The position numbers and the translations under genes were made by a program. Shown piece by piece: positions 54,112 through 61,733 of a stretch of DNA of 64,000 nt. The stretch is taken from contig NZ_CP132353.1 in assembly GCF_030758455.1 (NCBI RefSeq), positions 124,001 to 188,000 of the forward strand, written 5' to 3'. Origin of the DNA: Erwinia pyri. GTDB lineage: Bacteria; Pseudomonadota; Gammaproteobacteria; Enterobacterales; Enterobacteriaceae. The stretch's first letter is position 1. The number at the start of each line of letters is the position of its first letter. The notes under the pieces were generated by a model that made no database searches, was not told where the DNA came from, and saw only the letters and a list, made by a program, of their open reading frames with translations.

Positions 54112-55440
54112 TTAGTCGAAAAGGGATTCGTGACGGGTTTCTTTACTGAGGAGCAAAGCAATCAGCGTCAGGCAGGCCATCGCGGCCAGATAGATACCCA
54201 CATAGAACAGACCATAAGTGTGCGCTAACCAGGTAGCGATATAGGGAGCGACAGAAGCGCCCAGTATCGACGACAGATTATAGGAGAACGAGGCGCCGGT
54301 ATAACGCACTTCCGTCGGGAACAGCTCCGGCAGCAGCGCGCCCATCGGGCCAAACGTCAGTCCCATAATGCTCAGGCCGCACAGCAGGAACGCCATCACC
54401 AGCAGCTGATTGCCAGACCCTAACATGCTCGGGAAAATCAGCGAGAAGGCGATAATCATCAGCGTAATTACAATCATCGTCTTACGGCGACCAAAGCGGT
54501 CCGCCAGCATACCGGCAATCGGCACCATCACGCCAAAACCAATCACCGCCAGCATCAGCATCCACAGCATGGTATTGCGTGGGAAGCCCAGCCCGCCAGG
54601 CGCTGGCGTAGTGCCGTAGGTCATGGAGTAAACGGTCATGATGTAGAACAGGGTATAGGTAGCCAGCATAATAAAGGTACCGAGGATCGTCGCCTTCATA
54701 TGCCTGGATAGCAGCGTCCCGATCGGCACTTTTACCTGTTTCTTCTCTTTCTTCACTTTGGCAAAGACCGGGGACTCGTTCAGCGATACGCGAACATAAA
54801 GCCCAACCAGCACCAGCACGGCAGAGAGAATAAAGGGTACGCGCCAGCCCCACGCCATAAACTGCTGGTCTGTCAGCAGCCAGGAGAGCAGCAGGAAGGT
54901 GCCGTTAGCAAAGAAGAAGCCAATCGGCGCACCCAACTGAGGAAAGGAGCCGTAAAGCGCCCGTTTTTTGGCAGGTGCGTTCTCCGTTGCCAGCAGCGCT
55001 GCGCCACCCCACTCTCCGCCCAGCCCCAAACCCTGACCAAAGCGCGCCAGCGCCAGCAGCAGGGGAGCAAAGACGCCGATGGTTTCATAACCCGGCAGCA
55101 GGCCGATCGCCACCGTGGAAATGCCCATGGTCAGTAACGAGGCGACCAGCGTGGCTTTACGGCCGACACGGTCACCAAAGTGGCCGAACACGGCGGAACC
55201 AATAGGACGTGCCACAAAGGCAATAGCAAAGGTCGCCAGCGACTGTAGCGTGGCTACCGTGGCGTCACCCTGCGGAAAGAAAATATGCGGGAAGACGATA
55301 ACCGCAGCGGTAGCGTAAATATAGAAATCGAAAAATTCGATAGCCGTACCGACCAACGAAGCAACCACCACTTTACTGCGTGAGTTAACGGGCGTGGCAT
55401 CGTTTTCGGCGTCGGGAGATGGTGCGATGGAGGCTTGCAT
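54112..55440 (-). CDS. yhjE: MFS metabolite:H+ symporter YhjE
   Basis: 442-residue major facilitator protein with 12 membrane segments. The family motif GHFGDRVGRKATL (loop 2-3) and its repeat ADRFGRRKTM (loop 8-9) are clear, and GTAIEFFDFYIYATAA marks the metabolite:H+ symporter group (ShiA, ProP, YhjE). Substrate unknown. Same neighbour relation to yhjG as in E. coli. No strong ribosome site before ATG 55440, so expression may be low. Confidence 0.9.
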   Translation of the reverse strand: MQASIAPSPDAENDATPVNSRSKVVVASLVGTAIEFFDFYIYATAAVIVFPHIFFPQGDATVATLQSLATFAIAFVARPIGSAVFGHFGDRVGRKATLVASLLTMGISTVAIGLLPGYETIGVFAPLLLALARFGQGLGLGGEWGGAALLATENAPAKKRALYGSFPQLGAPIGFFFANGTFLLLSWLLTDQQFMAWGWRVPFILSAVLVLVGLYVRVSLNESPVFAKVKKEKKQVKVPIGTLLSRHMKATILGTFIMLATYTLFYIMTVYSMTYGTTPAPGGLGFPRNTMLWMLMLAVIGFGVMVPIAGMLADRFGRRKTMIVITLMIIAFSLIFPSMLGSGNQLLVMAFLLCGLSIMGLTFGPMGALLPELFPTEVRYTGASFSYNLSSILGASVAPYIATWLAHTYGLFYVGIYLAAMACLTLIALLLSKETRHESLFD

Positions 55441-55776
55441 AGCAGTTTCTTATTTGTAAAACGTGAAAAAGAATCTTACGCACTGCCGGGACACCATTCA
55501 ATGGCGAAAACCGCGCGGGCACCGGCCTGCGGCACGGAAAAGAGGATCGTGCGTGACAGTGGATATTTACTGGGGGATGGCAGGGTGAAACGTCACTTTT
55601 ATGGCAATAATCACTAAGAAACGGGCAATAAAAAGTAGTGCCTCAGCGATAAATGCTGGCTTTTGCGCAAAATTTGCGCAGTAAACCAGATTTATGACTG
55701 AGTTTGCCGCCTGTGACCGCAGCCTTCTGCCCTGGCATCGGCTGTTACAAAGCGTGTCAGGTGACATATCTGCGGC
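55441..55776. other. Intergenic region upstream of yhjE
   Basis: 336 bases between two minus-strand genes. It holds the yhjE upstream region and, at 55664-55680, a perfect 8+8 palindrome. No gene and no clear terminator seen. Confidence 0.5.
55664..55680. promoter_or_regulatory. Perfect 17-bp palindrome
   Basis: TGCGCAAA-A-TTTGCGCA, eight base pairs around one central base. It has the form of a dimeric regulator operator, about 225 bases upstream of yhjE. No regulator gene is nearby. Confidence 0.4.
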
Positions 55777-57225
55777 TTATCTCAGCGTGGCATTGACGCG
55801 CTCAAGCATCCACGGAAAGAAAGGGTTGGAGGACTGGCGCATCAACGTATCCAGACTCACCATCAGCACCGCACGTTCTCCCCGTGGCGTCAGCGAGCCG
55901 AAGCTCACCCCAAATTCACCCGGCCGCGTTGGCGTTCTGCCATAAAGGGAATCGGTAAGCGGGAAGGGCAGTGCCACGTGGGAGAGCGAATAGACATCCG
56001 GGGGATAATTCAGCCCCAGCGGCGTGCTCCGGATCTCTGTGCTGCCTGCGGCCGTGCTGTTAGCGACCTCAATATTACTCTTTGCCGGGGCATTGGTGAC
56101 CAGCGTGGTGGTATAGCGGCGGGGCGGAGGCGGCAGCAGATGTTCTGCCGCATGTCTGGCACTGCTGCGCATCAGCGGCGAAAGCTGCACCGACTGATTG
56201 ATATCAAACAGCACCAGCTCACTGCCGTTAGCAGGCAGCAAATTATATAATCCTCTTACCACGGCTGGCGTGCTGACCGTGGCATCCGCTACTGACTGAA
56301 AGGTCAGCACCGGCGGAAGTTTATCCAACAGATGGCTGGCCTGGTCGCGGTGCAGCTGGGTTTGCAGGGCGCTGGTGAGCAGCCAGGACTGACGGGCCGC
56401 TTTCACCGGAAATGAGTTGTATTTGAAAGGGTTAAACTCCGGCAGGATGCTCAGCCAGGCGGAGCGCGCAAAGGCGGGAAAAACAGAAGGCAGGCCAGCC
56501 AGCCCGGCGTAGCGGGCATAGCTGCTGACGCCAATCATGGGTGAAATCAGGATTAACCGGCTGGGGGCGGCTAACGCCGGATCCTCCAGCGCGTCCAGGG
56601 CATATTTCATCGCCAGCGCGCCGCCGTTAGAGAAACCGACGATCTGCAACGGCGTTCCGTCAGGCGCAAGTTTTCGTGCCTCCCGCACTGCCAGCCGGGT
56701 AGCGGCCATCCACTCTTCCCATTCAACGCTGGTCAGGGCAGCAGGTACGGTCCCATGTCCCGGCAGGCGTATGGCAACCGCCACATAGCCATGCTGCCGG
56801 TAATCTTCCGCAAAATGGCGCAGACTGTAGGGCGAATCAGTAAGACCATGCAGCAACACTACTGCGCCGCGCGGTTTACCCTGCGGCATCATGATGTAGG
56901 AGCGATTCCAGTCCGTAGCAAAATGGCCCGGATAAACGGGGCTGTGCTCTGCGTAACGGTTGTAGGTTTCCGGATCCGTCTGCTGCAGCTTATCGCTGAC
57001 GTTAAGCTTCATCTCTGCAAAGATTTTCTGCTCATTCTGCAGATAGCCCGCCCAGTCGGTGCGATCCAGCTGGCTCTCACTCAGCTCTTCCGGCACCCAG
57101 GTGTGCCACAGCGCTAAATCGGGCCCACGCTCGGTCAGCGCCACGCGCAGCCCTAACAGCACAATTAACGCCAGTATTGCCACAATCGCCGTGCGTTTCA
57201 GCCAGATTCTGGTTCGCTGTAGCAT
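55777..57225 (-). CDS. Membrane-anchored alpha/beta hydrolase
   Basis: 482 residues. A single N-terminal helix (about 10-30) anchors a periplasmic domain. The hydrolase core has VVLLHGLTDSPYS (oxyanion loop), RLPGHG and nucleophile elbow GFSNGGA (about Ser199), as in serine aminopeptidase S33/lysophospholipase families. A likely acid is in SVADATVS near 310. The C-terminal 130 residues (PPPPRRYTTT onward) extend beyond the usual fold. Substrate not known. Ribosome site AAGGATAAGG. Confidence 0.8.
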   Translation of the reverse strand: MLQRTRIWLKRTAIVAILALIVLLGLRVALTERGPDLALWHTWVPEELSESQLDRTDWAGYLQNEQKIFAEMKLNVSDKLQQTDPETYNRYAEHSPVYPGHFATDWNRSYIMMPQGKPRGAVVLLHGLTDSPYSLRHFAEDYRQHGYVAVAIRLPGHGTVPAALTSVEWEEWMAATRLAVREARKLAPDGTPLQIVGFSNGGALAMKYALDALEDPALAAPSRLILISPMIGVSSYARYAGLAGLPSVFPAFARSAWLSILPEFNPFKYNSFPVKAARQSWLLTSALQTQLHRDQASHLLDKLPPVLTFQSVADATVSTPAVVRGLYNLLPANGSELVLFDINQSVQLSPLMRSSARHAAEHLLPPPPRRYTTTLVTNAPAKSNIEVANSTAAGSTEIRSTPLGLNYPPDVYSLSHVALPFPLTDSLYGRTPTRPGEFGVSFGSLTPRGERAVLMVSLDTLMRQSSNPFFPWMLERVNATLR

Positions 57226-57290
57226 CCTTATCCTGTCCTTTATCGTGTTACCCGGGCTGATCTTATGAAATCAAACGCAGAGTTTGCCTC

Positions 57291-57536
57291 TCAGACTTTT
57301 ACAAAGCGCAGATAGATGAAACGGATAATAAAATACTCAATGGCGCCCAGCAGCAGGAACCACAGGCAAAAGACCAGCGTATAGAGCTGGCCGATATCGC
57401 TGAAATGGAATATCGCCATCAGTCGGTAAGTCAGGCTGAGGCCAAACCAGGGCGCGGGTAACAATAAAGCGGAGAGCATGCCCAGCATCAGCGTGCTCAT
57501 CGGCATTAAAAAGGTCAGAAACGGGTTTTTCATCAT
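57291..57536 (-). CDS. Small inner membrane protein
   Basis: 81 residues from ATG 57536 (the next codon is also ATG). Two long hydrophobic segments (about 8-30 and 50-70), the second followed by RFIYLRF. No recognised family. Separated by 65 bases from the hydrolase gene on the same strand, so the two might be cotranscribed. Confidence 0.55.
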   Translation of the reverse strand: MMKNPFLTFLMPMSTLMLGMLSALLLPAPWFGLSLTYRLMAIFHFSDIGQLYTLVFCLWFLLLGAIEYFIIRFIYLRFVKV

Positions 57537-57964
57537 TGTTCCATTCTGGTCAGAAGCCGCCATTTTCCGGCAATCGGGCTTCAGGTTCAATCTGAAGTGC
57601 CCGACCTGGCCTTTTTCACAGCAATTTAGGCATTACAGAAGCGGGGTGTTGATAAATATTTTTTTCATCTGAGTGCCGATACAACCCTGATTTCTGCCTG
57701 GAATTCCCCCAGTACCGTCAGGGATGTCCCCTTTAACGTAGTAATTCTTTTAGGCTTTTTATCGATTTTTCAGGCGCAGAATTAGCATTCGTTAAAAAGT
57801 ATAGCCAAGGCTATACTCAAACCCCTGATTTTGTTGTCTTTTTTTTATCGAAAACGCATGGTAGGATGCGTCACACTTTCATCCGCGGCCGCTTATTTTT
57901 ACAGCGGGATCGGTTTTTATGATGCGTTGAGGGCCTCCTGGGGTCTCAAGCCGGTATAACCACA
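57537..57964. other. Intergenic region with the mntP promoter-leader
   Basis: 428 bases between divergent genes. It contains an MntR box at 57798-57817 and a long mntP leader with short stems such as ACGCAT/ATGCGT near 57856-57873. The yybP-ykoY manganese riboswitch found before E. coli mntP could not be recognised: its GGGGAGUA core is missing. Confidence 0.5.
57798..57817. promoter_or_regulatory. MntR box upstream of mntP
   Basis: AGTATAGCC-AA-GGCTATACT is a perfect 9+9 palindrome closely resembling the E. coli MntR site (AACATAGC-AAAG-GCTATGTT). MntR with manganese activates mntP in E. coli. It lies about 150 bases before the mntP ATG. Confidence 0.8.
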
Positions 57965-58534
57965 ATGAACATGTACGCCACTCTCATTCTGGCCTTTGGT
58001 ATGTCAATGGATGCCTTTGCAGCGGCTCTCGGCAAAGGCGCCTGTCTGCACCGCCCTTCGGTGAAAGAGGCGCTGCGGACGGGATTAATCTTTGGTGTAA
58101 TTGAGGCGCTGACTCCGCTGATTGGCTGGGCAGTCGGCATCGCTGCCAGCCATTACGTGATGGCCTGGGATCACTGGGTTGCCTTCATTTTGCTGTTTGT
58201 GCTTGGCGCCCGCATGATCCGGGAAGGCTTCCGTAAAAAAGAGGATGTTGACGAAGCGCCGCAAAGTCACAGCTTTATGCTGTTGGCTACCACAGCGGTA
58301 GCAACCAGCCTGGATGCGATGGCGGTGGGCGTAGGGCTGGCTTTCCTGCAGGTCAACATTGTCGCTACCGCGCTGGCGATTGGCGCATCAACCATGATTA
58401 TGGCCACGACCGGTATATTGCTGGGACGCTTCCTGGGCCCGGTGATGGGTAAATGGGCAGAAATTTTTGGCGGCGTGGTGCTGATCGGGATTGGCAGCAC
58501 CATCCTGATCGAGCATCTGAATCTTTTTCCCTGA
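57965..58534 (+). CDS. mntP: Manganese efflux pump MntP
   Basis: 189-residue inner-membrane exporter with six segments. The two repeated acidic motifs needed for manganese transport are visible: [14 protein letters not shown] (Asp16) in helix 1 and [15 protein letters not shown] (Asp near 118) in helix 4. It protects cells from manganese excess. Sequence and length match E. coli MntP (YebN). An MntR box lies upstream and a compact terminator follows. Confidence 0.95.
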   Translation: MNMYATLILAFGMSMDAFAAALGKGACLHRPSVKEALRTGLIFGVIEALTPLIGWAVGIAASHYVMAWDHWVAFILLFVLGARMIREGFRKKEDVDEAPQSHSFMLLATTAVATSLDAMAVGVGLAFLQVNIVATALAIGASTMIMATTGILLGRFLGPVMGKWAEIFGGVVLIGIGSTILIEHLNLFP

Positions 58535-58561
58535 TTTTGCAGGCCTTTCCTGAAGCATCTG

Positions 58562-58583
58562 GCGGGCAACAGCCCGCTTGTTT
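58562..58583 (+). terminator. mntP terminator
   Basis: GCGGGC-aaca-GCCCGC followed by TTGTTT, 27 bases after the mntP stop. Confidence 0.75.
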
Positions 58584-58625
58584 AACTTCCGTTTAACTTT
58601 TTCTTTGCATACTGAAACTCATTTA

Positions 58626-58641
58626 TGTGATCTGGTTCAAA
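58626..58641 (+). promoter_or_regulatory. Candidate CRP site before the azuC-like gene
   Basis: TGTGA-TCTGGT-TCAAA: the left half is perfect, the right half has three of five key bases. It lies just upstream of the -35 of the azuC-like promoter. E. coli azuC is reported to be under CRP control, which makes the match of interest. Confidence 0.4.
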
Positions 58642-58646
58642 TTTAT

Positions 58647-58675
58647 TTGCCTGCAAAAGGTGCGTCTTGTATAAT
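58647..58675 (+). promoter_or_regulatory. Sigma-70 promoter of the azuC-like gene
   Basis: TTGCCT, 17 bases, TATAAT: perfect -10 and ideal spacing. Transcription should start near 58682, about 37 bases before the small ORF. Confidence 0.7.
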
Positions 58676-58718
58676 TTTTTTGCACTTTACTAATAAAATT
58701 TGAAGCAGGCCGATCGAA

Positions 58719-58796
58719 ATGAAAAAATTACTTAAACGCGTGTTGCACAGCTATGTTGAAGTCTTTAAACACGTACCGCCGGGTGCCATGTCTTAA
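58719..58796 (+). CDS. AzuC-like small amphipathic protein (25 residues)
   Basis: The 25-codon frame encodes MKKLLKRVLHSYVEVFKHV-PPGAMS. E. coli AzuC (28 residues) has the same pattern: a basic amphipathic N-terminal helix, YxxxFK(D/H)VPPG and M near the end. E. coli AzuC is a membrane-associated small protein encoded by the dual-function azuCR RNA. A strong promoter sits 44 bases upstream; the ribosome site is GAAGCAGG, ten bases before the ATG. I see no clear terminator directly after it, so an RNA end cannot be placed. Confidence 0.65.
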   Translation: MKKLLKRVLHSYVEVFKHVPPGAMS

Positions 58797-59054
58797 TGGC
58801 GCTGGCCAGAAACCCTCGATAGCCGCGGTCAGGGAAAGACCGATGGTTATCACCTCTCATACCCAGCCTTAACTCTTCCTGCTCGTCAGCTTCAGCGCTT
58901 ACCCGTTCCAGACCGCTCAATCGCCTTCTTCGCCATTCCGCACATCAGTCACCGTCCCTGTGATTCTTTTCAGCAGGCGCAGGCCAATTCGTCTTCTATC
59001 CTTTTAAGCAGTAGCAATCACGCTGTTGATGACCAGCTGACAGAGGAGTTCGAC

Positions 59055-59795
59055 ATGACGATTACAGCGAATAAAGTTGCCATTGTGACCGGCGCATCAC
59101 GCGGAATCGGAGCGCAGATCGCGCTTCGCCTTGGGGAAGAGGGATTCAACGTAGTGGTGAATTATGCCAGCAGCGCCAGCGAAGCCGAAGAGGTGGTGAC
59201 TCAGCTCAAAGCGATGGGCGTAGAGGGGCTGGCGGTGAAAGCGGACGTCTCCCGATCTGATGATGTGGCTGCGATGTTCGATGCTGCTCAGCACCATTTT
59301 GGCCGTATTGACGTGCTGGTGAATAACGCGGGCGTGTTGAAAACGCTGCCGCTGATGGAACATTCAGACGAGTTGTTCGCCCAAACTTTTGCTATCAATG
59401 TGCAGGGCACATTTAACACACTGCGTGAAGCCGGGAAGCGCCTGGAGGAGGGCGGCAGGATTATTAATCTCTCCAGCTCCGCTATCGGTCTGAATATGCC
59501 TGGCTACGCGATTTATAACGGCACTAAAGCCGCCGTGGAAGCCTTTACCCATACCTTCGCCAAAGAGTTGCGCGGGCGGCAGATAACCGTCAATGCCGTT
59601 GCGCCAGGGCCGGTTGCCACAGATCTGTTTTTAACCGGGAAAAGCGAAGAGCTGATCCAGAGTCTGGCGAACCTGAACCCGATGCAGCGCCTGGGGCAGC
59701 CGGATGATATTGCCGCCGTGGTGGCCTTCCTGGCGGGCGAACAGAGCGGCTGGATCAACGGTCAGGTAATCCGCGCCAACGGCGGGATGGTCTGA
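59055..59795 (+). CDS. Short-chain dehydrogenase/reductase (SDR)
   Basis: 246-residue classical SDR, NAD(P)-dependent. The cofactor loop TGASRGIG (12-19), NNAG (about 90), the catalytic serine in NLSSSAIG, and YAIYNGTK (Tyr-xxx-Lys) are intact. Arg in the GASRG loop and VNYASS after beta-2 suggest NADP preference. Substrate unknown; similar proteins are annotated as 3-oxoacyl reductase-like or glucose dehydrogenase-like. AGGAG ribosome site; own terminator downstream. Confidence 0.85.
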   Translation: MTITANKVAIVTGASRGIGAQIALRLGEEGFNVVVNYASSASEAEEVVTQLKAMGVEGLAVKADVSRSDDVAAMFDAAQHHFGRIDVLVNNAGVLKTLPLMEHSDELFAQTFAINVQGTFNTLREAGKRLEEGGRIINLSSSAIGLNMPGYAIYNGTKAAVEAFTHTFAKELRGRQITVNAVAPGPVATDLFLTGKSEELIQSLANLNPMQRLGQPDDIAAVVAFLAGEQSGWINGQVIRANGGMV

Positions 59796-59848
59796 TTTTT
59801 TCTTCACGTTGCTGAATTACGCCTTACACTCACTGTGTGCACCGATTA

Positions 59849-59875
59849 AGGCCCTGTTCAGGGGCCTGAATTTTC
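59849..59875 (+). terminator. Terminator after the SDR gene
   Basis: AGGCCC-tgttcag-GGGCCT followed by GAATTTTC, about 55 bases after the stop and before cbpA. Confidence 0.6.
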
Positions 59876-59930
59876 GATGGATTGAGCTTGGCTTACTGCC
59901 CACAACGTGCTGAAAAGAAGGTGTAATCAG

Positions 59931-60878
59931 ATGGAATTTAAAGACTACTATGCGCTGCTGGAGGTTGATCCTTCAGCCGATTTAAAAACAATTAAAACGG
60001 CTTACCGACGGCTGGCGCGGAAATATCACCCGGACGTCAGTACCGACGCGGATGCCGAACGCAAGTTCAAGCTGATGGCGGAAGCTTACGAGGTGCTGAA
60101 AGACAGCGAGCGTCGGGCCGAGTATGACCAGCTCCGCCAGCATCGCGACGATCCCCGTTTTTCCGGAGCCTCTCCCGGCGCCGGCGGCGGCCACTGGCAG
60201 CATGAGCAGGGCGGCGCGGGCGACTACTCCGACTTCTTCGAGTCTGTCTTTGGCCGTCATGCCAGTGGGTTTCAGGGACAAACGCGACGACATCCCCCCA
60301 GACGCGGTCAGGATCTGGAGATGGAAGTGCCGCTGTTTCTTGAAGAGACGCTGGCAGGCGATAGCCGGACTGTCTCCTTCACCGTACCGGTCCTGGATGA
60401 ATCTGGCCGACAGATCGACGAAGTAAAGAAAACGCTTAAGGTGAAAATCCCGGCTGGCGTTACAGATGGCGAACGCATCCGCCTGAAAGGTCAGGGCGTG
60501 GCGGGCAGCCAGGGCGCAGCTAACGGCGATCTCTACCTGGTTATCCGGCTGGCGCCCCATCCGCTGTTTGAGGTTGACGGGCAAAACCTGCATATCGTGG
60601 TGCCGGTTGCGCCGTGGGAGGCCGCTCTGGGCGCTACCGTTCAGGTGCCTACCCTGACCGGAAAAATATCGCTGACAATCCCGCCCGCCAGCCAGAACGG
60701 CCAGCGGCTTCGCGTCAGGGGCAAGGGGCTGTCCGGTAAAACCAGCAGCGGCGATCTCTATGCCATTCTGAAAGTGGTCATGCCCGCTAACACTGACGAA
60801 CAGAGTGCAGCGCTGTGGCGTGAGCTGGCGGAAAAAGCCGCGTTTGATCCGCGCGCTGCATGGGGGGCTACATCATGA
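59931..60878 (+). CDS. cbpA: DnaJ-like co-chaperone and nucleoid protein CbpA
   Basis: 315 residues from ATG 59931. J-domain at 1-70 with [17 protein letters not shown] and the Hsp70-activating HPD in RKYHPDVS; a Gly-rich linker; then two C-terminal substrate-binding beta domains (for example [29 protein letters not shown] and LRVRGKGL). There is no zinc domain, as expected for CbpA. Works with DnaK and binds curved DNA in stationary phase. Its stop overlaps the cbpM start (ATGA). Confidence 0.95.
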   Translation: MEFKDYYALLEVDPSADLKTIKTAYRRLARKYHPDVSTDADAERKFKLMAEAYEVLKDSERRAEYDQLRQHRDDPRFSGASPGAGGGHWQHEQGGAGDYSDFFESVFGRHASGFQGQTRRHPPRRGQDLEMEVPLFLEETLAGDSRTVSFTVPVLDESGRQIDEVKKTLKVKIPAGVTDGERIRLKGQGVAGSQGAANGDLYLVIRLAPHPLFEVDGQNLHIVVPVAPWEAALGATVQVPTLTGKISLTIPPASQNGQRLRVRGKGLSGKTSSGDLYAILKVVMPANTDEQSAALWRELAEKAAFDPRAAWGATS

Positions 60879-61174
60879 CTGAACTCGCAAGGTATACCGT
60901 GATTGAGATCTGCCGTTCGGTGGATATTTCTCCGGAGGAGTTAACGGAAGTGGTGGGGTTGGGCGTCATCACGCCGACTGAGAGCGAGCCGCAGTGGGTT
61001 TTTGACTATTACGCCGTGCATCAGCTGCGGCGTGCAAGAAGGTTGCAGATTGAACTGGAGCTGGAATGGTCAGGCATTGCTCTGGCACTGACGCTGCTGG
61101 ACAAAGTCGACCGGCTGGAAAAGGAAAATCTTCTGCTCAGGCGGCAGTTAGAGCGGTTACTGCACAGCGCCTGA
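60875..61174 (+). CDS. cbpM: CbpA modulator CbpM
   Basis: 99 residues. It overlaps cbpA by four bases and matches the MerR-like helix-turn-helix fold of Cbp[20 protein letters not shown], then [20 protein letters not shown] and a C-terminal coiled coil [20 protein letters not shown]. CbpM binds the J-domain of CbpA and blocks its co-chaperone and DNA-binding activity. Length fits E. coli CbpM (101). Confidence 0.93.
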   Translation: MTELARYTVIEICRSVDISPEELTEVVGLGVITPTESEPQWVFDYYAVHQLRRARRLQIELELEWSGIALALTLLDKVDRLEKENLLLRRQLERLLHSA

Positions 61175-61200
61175 ACTGCTGCCGATCGCTGAGAAATAAG

Positions 61201-61232
61201 CAGGCCGGTTATCACCGGCCTGAAATTTTTTG
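61201..61232. terminator. cbpAM terminator
   Basis: CAGGCCGG-ttatca-CCGGCCTG followed by AAATTTTTT; lies between the convergent cbpM and the small exported-protein gene. Confidence 0.88.
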
Positions 61233-61265
61233 CTTAACGCGCGTTGCCGCGTTAGCCATGGCCTG

Positions 61266-61610
61266 TTAATCCTGACTCTGATACTCATCCAGCGTGGCGT
61301 TCTGACACGCCTCAGGACTCTGACGGGCCTGCGCTTTCTGCTGGTCGTTCAGGTTCATCCAGGCCGCGACAACGGTTCTGGCTTCATCCTCATCGAACTC
61401 CGGTTTTTCCTGGGCGGAAGGCGACTGACCGCGGGCGTCCAGCGCTTTCAGCTTAGCGATATAGCTCTCAGCTGAGCCGGTCGTTTTTTCCTGCGTCACG
61501 AGGGTACACAGATTAGCAATATAGCCCGCTGCCGGATCTTCCGTGTCGTCTGCGGCCTGTGCGGCACCGGTTGCTGCCAGAATGGCGAGCAGCATCACTA
61601 CTTTTTTCAT
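61266..61610 (-). CDS. Small periplasmic protein of unknown function
   Basis: 114 residues with a clear signal peptide (to GAAQA-ADD) and AGGAG ribosome site. The mature part is about 95 residues, helical and acidic, with two cysteines (NLCTLV and EACQNA) that could form a disulfide. No family recognised. It lies directly downstream of the HrpK-like gene on the same strand, 123 bases apart, but probably has its own promoter. Confidence 0.65.
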   Translation of the reverse strand: MKKVVMLLAILAATGAAQAADDTEDPAAGYIANLCTLVTQEKTTGSAESYIAKLKALDARGQSPSAQEKPEFDEDEARTVVAAWMNLNDQQKAQARQSPEACQNATLDEYQSQD

Positions 61611-61733
61611 ACCTGCTCCTTAAAAAAGGCAAAGTGACTTTTATCTTCCATCAGCCCGTCTCTATTTTCAAATGCTTTCACAGCTAAGATTTTTGCGGGC
61701 ACGGTTTCCTCCGGCCCGGCTCAAGTGATGAGG

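Larger units (their letters stand above)
58535..59054. other. Region between mntP and the dehydrogenase gene
   Basis: 520 bases. It holds the mntP terminator, a CRP-like site, a near-consensus sigma-70 promoter and a 25-codon AzuC-like gene. The last 250 bases include a hairpin CGGTC/GACCG (58826-58842) and the leader of the short-chain dehydrogenase, with AGGAG as its ribosome site. Confidence 0.6.

Noticed and set aside
57818..57964. yybP-ykoY manganese riboswitch in the mntP leader
   Set aside because: The conserved GGGGAGUA and matching pairing elements are not visible; only short generic stems are present. A covariance search would be decisive.
58797..59040. Defined AzuR-type sRNA end downstream of the small ORF
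   Set aside because: The hairpin at 58826-58842 has no T-run and nothing resembling a terminator follows, so no RNA boundary can be supported.
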